The notes under the pieces: generated by a model
Told to the model about the DNA's origin: nothing
The model's input: only the letters and a program-made list of their open reading frames with translations
Databases searched by the model: none
Assembly: GCF_004193775.1 (NCBI RefSeq)
Contig: NC_041016.1
Coordinates: 10,875,395 to 10,939,394, forward strand
Source of the DNA: Glycine soja
Lineage: Eukaryota; Streptophyta; Magnoliopsida; Fabales; Fabaceae
DNA length: 64,000 bases
Direction of reading: 5' to 3'
Position numbers and translations under genes: made by a program
In this document: positions 1 to 10,225 of the stretch, piece after piece
Numbering within the stretch: position 1 is the stretch's first letter
Layout of the letters: every line of letters starts with the position of its first letter

Positions 1-325
1 TTTATTGTGTTATAAATTTGCGATTTTGTTGTTATGTTGTGTTGCAATTTCATTGCATAGTGTGCAATAAAATTATGTTTTTGTTGAACATTTTTTTTAC
101 CTCATTTGCACAACAAAATCATGATTATGGTGTGCAATAAACAACCTCAGATGCATAACACAAACACACTTTCTATTGCACTAGTGGGGTGCAAAAAAGA
201 TACACAACGAAAGTGTGATTCCATTATACATTGTACAACAAAAGTAATGAAAGTGTGATTCTATCATGCATTATACAATATAATCACACTTCCATTGCAT
301 AATATTTTTTGCGCTCTCACTAGTG
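1..325. mobile_element. Possible right end of a CACTA-type element entering from the left edge
   Basis: This stretch is built from short degenerate repeats: TGTGCAATAAA-like words, and AAGTGTGATTCCAT-like words on both strands. Such arrays are typical of subterminal regions of CACTA elements. The segment ends with CACTAGTG near 318-325, which in reverse orientation would be a CACTA terminus. The other end lies outside the window, so no target-site duplication can be tested. It may instead be an unrelated tandem repeat. Confidence 0.3.
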
Positions 326-463
326 CAGCAGAAGTGTGTTTCCGCTATACCAAATGAGGAAGGATATATTTAGAATTTTTGAATGTTGATGGGAGTCAAT
401 AGCAACGTTGGCATGACCAATAGAAACTCGTTTACTTTTATCTATGAAGGATTAAGGTTGATG

Positions 464-696
464 CGTATGGACCAACGTTGCTACATGCACTTAGTAAAAT
501 TGTTGTTACACCCAACAATTGTGCAATTTTCCCATTTTATCCTTCAGTAAAAGGGATATAGATTAGCTAATCCGAATAAGACTTACAGATTAGTTAATCC
601 GTATCCATTTTACAAAAGGACAAAACAGGAAAGTTATGTAATTGTTAGGTGTACCAATAATTTTACTGAGTACACGTAGCAACACCCGTATGGACC
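464..696. mobile_element. Foldback MITE, Mutator-like, with 10-bp target-site duplication
   Basis: Two arms of about 105 bp in inverted orientation (about 474-580 and 585-686) meet almost without a loop. Matching blocks include GTTGCTAC, AGTAAAATT, ACACC-AACAATT and GATTAG-TAATC. The pair is bounded by a perfect direct repeat CGTATGGACC (464-473 and 687-696). A 9-10 bp duplication fits Mutator-type insertion, and no coding sequence is present. The foldback and the duplication are read directly; the superfamily is inferred. Confidence 0.75.
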
Positions 697-2226
697 GCTC
701 TACATGAAACAAATGCATTATTAAAACGTCCACCAAATTGGACAAGGACAACTTTAACTCCGGAGGGCTTTGCAATAGAACTGGAGGTCTTGCAAAGTCT
801 CTAGCAAGAGCAATTGGGAGAAAAACCTTTCGGGTTCAAATTTGGTTTTGCAACTGCTGCACAGTACCATTTTTAAGTGCCTTCAAGGACATGCTGGAAA
901 AATGGTTTTTGAAAAATTGAGTATAAATCATTTCTCTTTTGAAATAAGGTAATAAATATTGAGTACTGACATATGTTGCTGAAAAAAACACATTAATTGA
1001 GTTTGATTATGAAAAAAGAAATACAAAAAAATATATTGATCAAAACATATAATGAGTTGAGAAGAAAAAAAAACACAGTCTGTAGTCTATACTTGTTATA
1101 ATTCTTAGAAAGGCTATTAATTTCTTTCAACTAAATTTCTAATCCCTTTCCTTTTTGTCTTGTATTTTTTTTACAAATTTTAGTATTAAGATACTTTATC
1201 AATGCGCCATGCAGATAATTCTCTTCAAGTCATAAAAACAGTAAATAAATCACATGCAAGAGCAAGGACCCTTGATATTATCGACTGCTTACAAATACAG
1301 GATTCATTCAATTTGCAAAAGGCAAAAATCGGATATATAACACAAAAATTATTATTGTTCGTTTAATTTTAAAAATAGTCAGAAAAAAGGTACAATTCAA
1401 AGAGAGATAAAGCATAAGACAAAAAAAAATTGTCTCAATAAATTAAGGATAATGCTTTTGTCTAATAAGCAACATTATTATAAGCTACAAAAAAAATTAT
1501 TATAAAGGTGAAAATACTTCTCATTACTAGTCCCTCTCAAGTTAAAACTACAAACAACATAGGATTGTAAACCTCCATGTGTTAGTCAATTCTCGAGTTC
1601 AGATCAAACAAAAATCCTCCATCACTCCCATGTGTTCTTCTCTCGTTCACACCAAAAAGTTCCTCCATCACTCCATGTGTTCATCTCTAAGTTCGCATCA
1701 TCTACGTTTTCGGTTAGACAAAAAAAATCCTCTTCATCTTTGTTACAATAACTTCAAATGATTTCTTCTTATTTTTTACACTTAATATCTTAACTTCTTT
1801 TTTTCTCTCACCTGCCCCCTCATTTTTCTTGTCTCTACTCTTCTTAAAAGGTTATCAACTTATCATGCTAGCTGCCATTCAAGTGATAATGATGTGCTTC
1901 TGGAAACTCTTGGATACTGCATTAAAATACAAAATAATAAATGATTTTCCTTACGTACTCATGCTATGAGAGAAATTCCAGCACGATTGTTAGTTTATTC
2001 TTATTCATAGTCGTCATTCTTGATTCTTACAAAGGTCGATTTTAACGTACAAAATCTCTTGTATAACTTTATCAACAATTGTTCAATTGAATTTACAAGT
2101 AGAAGATGAGCTAGCTACGCAATCCTGAATTCACCATCTTTCCTTTGGTTGGCTCAAAGATGAGTGAATGAATATTGTACCCCATCTGGCATGAATATCC
2201 CGGGATATCAACCTTACACTCAAGTA
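697..2226. other. AT-rich intergenic region without a recognisable gene
   Basis: I see no conserved protein in any frame. The only structure is a short degenerate tandem repeat at about 1610-1740 with a unit near 48 bp, containing TCCTCCATCACTCC-ATGTGTTC. Open frames here are short and look accidental. Confidence 0.6.
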
Positions 2227-2234
2227 TTTACGTC

Positions 2235-2590
2235 TAGTGGCAGATTTAGGACTTTGTGTCAGTGGAAGCAAACTATTTACAAAAATAAATTTAATAATAG
2301 TCATCAAATATATAAAGATAAAAAGACAAATAAAGATATAAGAAGATAAAAAAAAGGATAATAAGTTCAAACAAATAAAAATAAGAGATTTAAAATTAAA
2401 ATTTTGAGATATATATTTATGATTTTATTAAAATATGAGGGGTGTATTTGCTTAGCTTTACATGAAAATGGATCACAGAATTCAAACATTAGGGAGTGTA
2501 GAATATAAAATTTTAAGACAAATATTTGTGATTTTATTAAAATGAGGAGGTGCATTTATCCATCCTCACAAAGACATAGGTCCACCACTA
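2235..2590. mobile_element. hAT-type MITE, 356 bp
   Basis: The left end reads TAGTGGCAGATTTAGGACTT and the right end, in reverse complement, TAGTGGTGGACCTATGTCTT. These are imperfect terminal inverted repeats of the hAT 'YAGNGGCGGA' kind. The flanks are TTTACGTC (2227-2234) and TTTATGTC (2591-2598), an 8-bp duplication with one mismatch, which is the hAT length. The interior holds two diverged copies of a GATTTTATTAAAAT-containing segment and no coding potential. Confidence 0.65.
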
Positions 2591-3036
2591 TTTATGTCAT
2601 TAGACTCAATGCTTGAGGGATTGTATATCGTCCAGGATAAATATTCTGGAACACCGATGTGAGAACATAAGACGACTTACATTGAAGCATTTATGCCATT
2701 AGGTTCTTCAAGGGTGGTTTTGTTCTTGCTCTGTCTCATGCTTATTTATTAAATTAAGCATAATAGGTCAATGAAATATCTGGGTAAAACATTCTAGGGT
2801 TGTTAGTATTGTTAACACTTTTTGAGCTTTGATCAATAAGTTCTGATCATACATTCAACTTGCCTGTTTTCTATCATACATTCAACTTGCTTTTACTTTG
2901 AAAATTGGGTGTATATACTTTACACACAACATTATTTATACATTGAAAATTGGGTGTTTTCTGATATAGTAGTTAAGAGTGTTAACGGCTTCAATTGTTT
3001 CAAGAAAACGTATAAGAGATGAAGAGGAGAAGAAAG

Positions 3037-3175
3037 AGATTTGACTTTTTTGTTGTCCCTTTTCCAGCTGTACCTGTGTTGTCCCTTCGAAAACTGTATT
3101 CATGAATTTTAAAATTAAATCACAACCCTCCAACTTGAGTTAATCTCATTCGTTGAATCTGTAACTTGCTTACTT
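3037..3175. repeat. Left terminal inverted repeat of the MULE
   Basis: This arm pairs with 6925-7070 over about 140 bp. Shared blocks include TGTGTTGTCCCTTCGAAAA, CATGAATTTTAAAATT and CACAACCCTCCAACTTGA. Long inverted repeats are usual for Mutator-like elements and would hold the transposase-binding sites. Confidence 0.85.
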
Positions 3176-3645
3176 ATGGATTCTTTCACTTGCAGCACGC
3201 AAAATTATTTTTTGCAGCCAAGTTAGGATTTACTTATTAAAATAAGTAGAATTTTTTTTAAAACAAAAATATTTTTAGAAGCCAATTATGGACAGCACGT
3301 AGAAATATTTGTGCAAAAATAGTTTTTTAGTGTATTTGTGCAGCATCCAGCCTCGCAGCCCGACTTGGCTTCGCAGCCATGGACAAAAAAAGCTCCAATT
3401 TGACTTAATCTCAGCCGTTGAATCTATAACTTGCTTACTTATGGTTTCTTTCACTTGCAGCACGTAGAAATATTTTTGCAGCCAAGTTAGGATTTACTTA
3501 TTAAAATAAGTAGATTTTTTTTAAATTGAAACATTTTTAGAAGCCAATTATGAACAACACACATAAATATTTGTGCAATGTATTTGTGCAGCACCCAGCC
3601 TCGCAGCCCGACTTGGCTTCACAACCATAGACAAAAAAAGGACCT
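3131..3645. repeat. Imperfect tandem duplication inside the MULE, period about 265 bp
   Basis: The segment starting near 3131 (CAACTTGAGTTAATCTCATT) recurs near 3396 (CAATTTGACTTAATCTCAGC). Both copies contain AACTTGCTTACTTATGG (at 3163 and 3428), TGCAGCCAAGTTAGGATTTA, AGAAGCCAATTATG and CAGCCTCGCAGCCCGACTTG. It lies just inside the left terminal repeat, so the duplication lengthens the non-coding side of the element downstream of the transposase gene. Confidence 0.75.
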
Positions 3646-4363
3646 GTACATCTCCAATATACTAACTTGCTTACTTATAACACACAAAAAAATGTTTTTC
3701 ACCATGTACATCTCCAAAATACTTACTTGCATACTTCTAACATACAAAATGAGAAATGCATTGACTAAGGTAATATATGGTAAAGCTTCATTGACCATGA
3801 CAAATTCGGATCTGGCTTCGACAAATTCTATCATTAGAGATTATTTGACTAAAGTCCAATGCTTCAAGTGATGGAATGGGACCTGGCTTCTCTGTTGTAG
3901 GACAACAGAGAAACCAATTTGGTGATGGAATGTTGTCTTCATCTTGAGCCTAAATTGAATAGAATAAAAGTGAGTAAAATTTAGAATTGATATTTAACTG
4001 TAGTAATCTAAAATTGATATACATACCACAAGCATTCTAGTAAAACTCATTTGACTTGGTTGAGGTGGAAAAGACACTAAATGAGTATATGCTTTCGGAA
4101 GAATAGAAGTTGGTTCTTGTAATGATAGTTGATTTAAATGAGCAAATCCTATCAACGAGTTTGAATTTGATGCTTCCAACAAGACTTGACTTTCTTGATA
4201 TATCATAGTTTTTGAATTAACATACCACACTACAAACATACTATTAAATTTGATCAACAAAAGAAATAAAGAATAAAGAAATGCTTAAAATAAACATTAA
4301 CAATTGATGGTTGCATGGATTTCACTTTTCTTCTTTTTCGCCTTAGATTATCAGTCCAACTTC

Positions 4364-6379
4364 TCAGAGGGTTATTTTTTTTATCCTTTTACCATCTCTC
4401 TTCTTAAATCCAATTCCTTTGGATGCCAAAGGCTCAATAGCATACCTTGTGGCTTCACATGTGGAATCATGAGGACCATGTGGTGATTGGTTTAATCGAA
4501 TTTCAGCCACTTTCTTGCTAAGCTCTAACACCCCTTGATAAACTAAAGAACATGCTTCCGGATAGTCAGATGCCTCATCGGCCAATCTCATAAGCATTGC
4601 ACATAATTGCTTATATCGATTTGAACTCTCCAACCTAGGATCAACATCAATTTACCTCCCACTATTATCATTGTATGTATCACATCTTGCTTGTCGTGTA
4701 TACCACTTCAATATATATTTGTTTGGAAGAAGCTTGACATCCTTGCGGAATAATATTCTCAATAAGTGACAACACAATATTCCCCATTTTTCAAACTTCC
4801 TACAACTACAAGTGATTGTCAATTCTCCATTCTCAATTTGGGATTCATAACTAACTCTCCACTCTCCATTTTCATCCACCATTGTTATCACATATTCACC
4901 ATTAGCTTCCATTTTTTTTTTGTAGATATTTGTGGCAGCTATTAGATCCCACTCCCTTTGAAACAAATTGAACATGGGAGGAGTGTACTCTTGAGAAAGT
5001 TTTCTAATCATAGGTGAACTTTGTATGATCATTCTTGGCAACTTCTGACGCATCTCATAATCTTGCTTTAACTCACTATACCGTTTTTCTTTGACAATCC
5101 TTTCAAATTGCTTGATGTTCAAATTAGGCCTTGTGCAACTCTTTATATCTGAATTAATGCTTTCACTTAGTTGTGTACTACGCATACCAAGCGTAAAAGC
5201 ATACTTCATATAACACGCTGCCCATTTCTCTTTGATTTGGTAGGTGGAGTTCAACCACGTGTTTTCTTCTACATTGTATTTCAATAATAAGGTTCTCCAT
5301 GAGGCTTCAACATTAGTTTCTTCCTCATTATCATACATACACTTCTTGAAATTAGATAAGAAATTTGGTCCATCTTTCATTAAATTGCCAAGATGTTTAA
5401 TTCCATTTTTCATTATATGCCACGTGCACAAACCATGCTCTGTCTCTGATATAACCTCCCACAATGCTCTTGCCATGGCTTGGTCTTGATCAATGAAAAT
5501 AGTTTGTGGTCTTTTTTTTATATGTGCCTGCAAAAATGTTTCAAGAAGCCATTTAAAGGAGTCAATTGTCTCATCATACAATAATGCAACCCCAAATATC
5601 ACCCTTCCTCTGTAATGGTTAAAGCCCGAGAAAATTGCAAGGGGTCGATGATCTCCATTTGTATAATAAGTGGTATCCAAAGAAATCACATCACCAAAGC
5701 ATTGATAGTCAAATAACATTCTTGCATCGGCTCAAAAGATATTTATTATTTGCTCTTCTGAATCAATTTGGTATGCATGGAAAAATGAGGGATTATCTAT
5801 GAGTTGTTGTTGGAAATATTGTAGCAAACACCCAGCTTCACCATAAGTCATATGTCACTGCCTCTTAGAATTCAAATAATTCTTTGCATCTTGCCTGGTA
5901 TACCCTAGATTCTCTCTACCTCCTACATATTTACTCATCAAATCAAATGAGGCTTTTTGTTGAATCCCTGCATCTTTTGCCACTTCAAGTTCATATGCTT
6001 GATTTTCAGTTATTCTTCGTTGACAAGCTAACATATGCACAATTTCTGGTGGATGGAGTGGGTGATTATGATCATCAAAAAATTCAATCACTTTATATTT
6101 CTCATTGAATTTTTTAACTTTCATACTTGCCATACACCCTGTTCTTGTCTCAGCTTTTGGATTGGTCGTTTTAGGATCTCTTTTATTAGATTGACGTACA
6201 CCCTCCTTACAACAAACATATTTATAATGAGTAATGGAACCATCTTTCTTACTCTTGCTTGAATTCTTTTTTCTAACTCCAAAGCCTTTCATGTCTCCAT
6301 AATCCGTCCAAAATAGTTATGCCTCTTCCAAACTATTGAATTCAAGACCAAGTTTGATAGTCAATTCCTTTGGATCCAT
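4364..6379 (-). pseudogene. FAR1/FRS-type MULE transposase, single frame with four internal stops
   Basis: One minus-strand frame runs from an ATG at 6379 to a stop at 4364 (671 codons plus stop), a normal length for the family. The order is that of FAR1-related proteins: an N-terminal FAR1 zinc finger (about codons 30-130, ending in a DHNHP motif), a MULE transposase domain (DTTYYTN and FIDQDQAMA, containing likely catalytic aspartates) and a C-terminal SWIM zinc finger (CSCRKFEKWGILCCHLL). In-frame stops lie at 6317-6319, 5855-5857, 5732-5734 and 4652-4654, with no frameshift. All four fit C-to-T or G-to-A change of a CAA, CGA or TGG codon. The gene sits inside a MULE with terminal repeats and duplication, so it is transposon-borne and not a domesticated FRS gene. 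A minus-strand intron was not needed to explain the frame. Confidence 0.9.
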
Positions 6380-6924
6380 CAATTAACTCCAATAAAAAAA
6401 TAATTAAGTATCATATAATTAGGAAACATATATATAATCTATGGGAACCACTGTGATTGTGCTCTAGGAACTCCAAAGTCCTAACCCTGTTTAGATAAAT
6501 TTTGAGTAAGCTTTATTACAAAAATTTACAAGCTGAAGAGATAACAAAAGAAATGACAAAAATTAATGTAAAACAATAATAAGCAAAAGAAAAATCCCAA
6601 ATCAAAGACTAACAATTAACGTTATCCAATGTAAAACAATAATCCCAAAATCTACATTTCTAGAATTAGAATGACAGTGAAAAAACAAGGTTTTGGAAAG
6701 AACCTACAAAACCATTGTTTCAGAGAATTACCTTGTGTGGACAAAGATAAAAAGTTTTAGTAAGTTTTCCTTTGATTTCAATTGAATCCACTCTTGCATA
6801 CACACTTCATTTAGCTTGTGGAAGAAGACGCTTGCTTTGATGCTTTGATTTAGGCGGAAAGCCAGATCCAGGCGGGAATAACTCATTTATCTGTGAAGAG
6901 AGAAGTCGAGCTGCGAGGCTGCGT

Positions 6925-7070
6925 GCAAGTTATAGATTCATCGACTAAAATGTAAAGAAAACATTAAGTCAAGTTGGAGGGTTGTGATTGAATTTTAAAA
7001 TTCATGAACACAATTTTCGAAGGGACAACACAAGGGCAACTGAAAAAGAGACAGCAGAGAAATCAAATCC
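6925..7070. repeat. Right terminal inverted repeat of the MULE
   Basis: This is the reverse-complement partner of 3037-3175. It lies about 550 bp upstream of the transposase ATG, so the element's promoter should lie in or near it. The 9-bp duplication follows at 7071-7079. Confidence 0.85.
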
Positions 7071-7079
7071 AGAAAAAAG

Positions 7080-7940
7080 AGGGGAAATAAACCTTTATTG
7101 GGAATTGGTAACTGTGACTGCTTAGAGACGGTCTAGGCGTCCCATTTAGGCTGGTGTCAACGTCTTGGTTTAATATTGAAGAAGTGTAGTGTTACCTACA
7201 ATTGTGTTATTGTGTAGGTATGTAGGACATCTATATATAACGGTGTGTCAGTTAAAAACTTTAGTTTAGCTTTCAAAATTGTCTCTTATTTTGATTATAT
7301 AATTGATATTCAAACTAGTTTTTGATTGTTTATCATGAAATTATAGTTACATGAAAGTTTATGAATAATGAATATTAGAAATGAGTTGGATTTCATGTTC
7401 ACATATTTGAGCATTTTTCATTTTTTATTTTTAAAATGAAACTAATGATGGAAAAATATATTTTTTCTTTCTTGATGGAAAATATACCTTTTTTATGTAG
7501 TTCTAAGTTTTTATTTTTAATATATAATTGGAGAAGAATACATGCTAAAATTTGTAAGTGAAAAAAAATATTATTTTAGTATGGGTAAAAGATTTTATAA
7601 ATGAAAATTTTAATTGTTTTATTCGAATAAAATTTTTAGAATTTCTTTTTATCATTTTATCAAAAAAGAAATTTTAGAAATTTAATTGTTTAATCCTAAC
7701 ACAAGATTTTGAAAATGAAAGAATTTAATTTTCTTACTCAAATAATAAAATTTAGAAATGAAAAAATTTAAATTAAAACAATTGAAATTCTTAAAATTCT
7801 AAAATCCCTCGTCCAAAAGCAATCAAAAAAATTTAGAAACACATTTGTCCATCCAAAAGCAATCCAAAAAAAAATTAAGTAACACATTTGTCCTTCTGTT
7901 AGTTTTAATCCAAATGGTGCTAAACCCACTTAACCAGCTA
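7080..7940. other. AT-rich intergenic region
   Basis: Poly-A and poly-T rich, with several short AATTT-rich inverted words such as AAAATTT-AGAAATT between 7600 and 7850. No gene, RNA or element end recognised. Confidence 0.5.
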
Positions 7941-8096
7941 GTCAATTACGGCTCTTTTGCCATGGAACGATATATTGGTAATAGTGTCCCACCGCCCACG
8001 TTGGTGGAGATCACCCTGAATGATGCCGATGAACCGAATTTATTCGATGTGAACCTCGTCGACATTTATAACCTCTCCATGATTATGGAATCATAA
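7941..8096 (+). pseudogene. Thaumatin-like protein (PR-5) fragment
   Basis: About 50 codons read through with the core signature of thaumatin-like proteins: a PPPTLVEITL block followed by FDVNLVDIYNLSM. In functional family members this reads like PPATLVEITL then FYDVSLVDGYNLPM. The surrounding cysteine-rich sequence expected in the family is not recognisable, and the frame stops at 8094-8096. Only about a fifth of a normal protein (about 220 aa) is present, with no signal peptide. It is a relic exon. The match was made by eye from the motif, so the identity is likely but not certain. Confidence 0.6.
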
Positions 8097-8329
8097 CCTC
8101 AAATTGCATCGCCATGGGAGGCGGAGGAGCCGCAATGGCGAGTGACGCAAGTTTAACGCTGTTCCAGTTAAAACTAACAAAAAGATGAAATTATTACTAA
8201 AAAATTCTTTAGATAATCATTTTTAAACTTTTAAAACAGAATAATTTAGTCCTCAACATATATTTTAGCCTTATTAGAAGAAGAAAAAAATTCTCCTAAT
8301 GAACTAGAAATGAACTTTCCTCATCAATG

Positions 8330-8600
8330 GGAGTGAACTCAGATTCTCTACATCACTACAGCCTTTTGGGCAACATTCTCTACCGCATCGTCGCCGGGGA
8401 GTCCAATCACCGCATCCAGCGCTCCCAAAACAAAAAAACCTATCCCCCTCTCACGCTCCCCAACGCATCCGATTAAATTCATCTCCGGCGGCCTTCGGTC
8501 CGGCGGATGGTGGTGGAGCAGCGGCGTTGAACGGTCGAGGTTTCACGAATGTGAGTATCGAACTCAGAATCACGGTGGTTGTGCGCGACGGCTTCCATAG
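8330..8600. other. GC-richer island, possible 5' exon of the PORR gene
   Basis: This stretch (for example CGTCGCCGGGGAGTCC and CATCTCCGGCGGCCTTCGG) is clearly richer in GC than everything around it, as plant 5' exons often are. No conserved protein is visible in it. A pyrimidine-rich acceptor-like sequence (CTTAATCTTCTTCAG) lies near 9040-9056, just before the copia insertion and the PORR pseudogene. It could be a leader exon followed by an intron of about 450 bp. This is inference. Confidence 0.3.
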
Positions 8601-9082
8601 TGTTTTTTTTTTCGCTTTACAGAGAAGTTGGTTATAATTGTATTTCTGCTTACTCACATATTTTATTCGAATTTTGAATATTATAGTACCTTCTTTCTTT
8701 CCTATTAAAAAACAATCATTTTTTTTTGTTTATGGATATAAATGTTGTTTTTGTTTGGATCTTCATAAACCCAAAAACCATGCCCACCCCTCACTGTTGT
8801 CTATTTATTCTGGGAATGTTCTTTTCTTTCTTGTCTGTTTCATTTCTTATTTCCTCTGTTAAAGCAAAGCAAACCAATGTTGAAGAATAGGGAGTAGCGT
8901 GTGTGTGTCAATAGTTTCGTTTGCTAGCTCTGTTTTGAACTATGCCATCATGTCTGTCAATCTAGCTGCCTGTTGTTAAAACTTTATTTGATTATTGATT
9001 TAGAGGTTTGTTCTTTATTCACTCTGTGACTGAATCATTCCCTTAATCTTCTTCAGGTCAAACTCTCTTCCTAGTTAATGCT

Positions 9083-9625
9083 TGTTGGAAAAAACTAGAA
9101 GTCATAAGTACAAAACAGAAACATATAACACAGATTGGAGGTTTGTTGTGCCGTGAAAAATCACTGCCTTGAAAGTAAAATTCGACTAGACCTTGATGCA
9201 ATCTAGTTTGCCGACTGCTCCCCAAGGTTAACACGAGCCTATGAACACGTGCACTCGTGGCCTTAGGCTATGGAAATCACAAAACAATTGCCCAGAATTT
9301 TAGAAGTAGATAATAAGAAAAGAATTGAAAATTATTTTCTGCCTGTGCCAGCCCCTGCAAGACTATGACAGACCTCTTTTTTAATAGCAAAACCACAAAA
9401 ACGTCTTTTTCTTTTTCTGTCCATAAATCATAATTATTAGCTACACATTTAACAAATTGACCGTTAGAGAATTGCTAATAAAGTGGAGGTTATGCTATTT
9501 GATTTATAGCTAATCAAGAGCATTAAAAAAAGAAATATTTGTTAAAAGAATAACAATCAAAACTGTTTAAAATCAGTTAGGAAAATTGGGAATAAATTGT
9601 GGCTTCAGTTTGCCATTGTCCAACA
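9083..9625 (-). repeat. 3' LTR of the copia element (complete)
   Basis: 543 bp, from TGTTGGAAAAAACTAG to CATTGTCCAACA on the plus strand. In element orientation it follows the polypurine tract at about 9626-9636. It is nearly identical to 12200-12733. Confidence 0.93.
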
Positions 9626-10225
9626 ATCCCCCACCAATGGTAAAGCTGGAGTTAAAAAAAAGAGCAATTTCTGGGCAAAAGAGAGAGTAACGTTTAAGTA
9701 TCAATATCATAATGATTGAATTGATACATAGTGAAGTAAGGCAACAATTGTGTCTAGGTAGTGAATTACTCTTGAACTACCAAGTTTTCAAATGAGACCC
9801 TTACAACACATGTATTTCTCTAATATTTGTGATTTCCGCGATATTACAAACCAGTGCTTTTAATGGCCATGCGCACACCTTGGATACTAATGAGAGCTCT
9901 AGAAAGAAAGCCTAATTCTTTCATAGAAGGCGGCCCACCTTCACTCTCACGAAGTTGAATCCATCAAGTGCGTCTCAAAAGCACCACCAAAGAGGCTATG
10001 GATTCATTAAGAGCAAAAAATTCTCATCTTTCAAAATAACAAGCGGTGAGTCCATCAAGTCCAATTCATATGGACCACCTAATAATTAAGGCTATGCACT
10101 CATTAAGAACTAAAAGTTTAACCTATCCACAATGTATTACCACATGTCATGGAGATGAGAAATGTAATACAATAGAGTAATCATATGGTTTCGTTTGACC
10201 ATTGATGGTATCCACCATACTTTCC

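Larger units (their letters stand above)
3037..7070 (-). mobile_element. Mutator-like element (MULE), nearly complete, 4.03 kb
   Basis: Inverted repeats of about 140 bp bound a FAR1-type transposase gene on the minus strand. The left end begins AGATTTGACTTTTTTGTTGT; the right end in reverse complement begins GGATTTGATTTCTCTGCTGT. Both continue through TGTGTTGTCCCTTCGAAAA and CACAACCCTCCAACTTGA. The flanking 9-mers are AGAAGAAAG (3028-3036) and AGAAAAAAG (7071-7079), a Mutator-length duplication with one mismatch. The element is defective because its transposase has four stop codons. Its termini resemble those of the small MITE near 52.6 kb. Confidence 0.88.
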
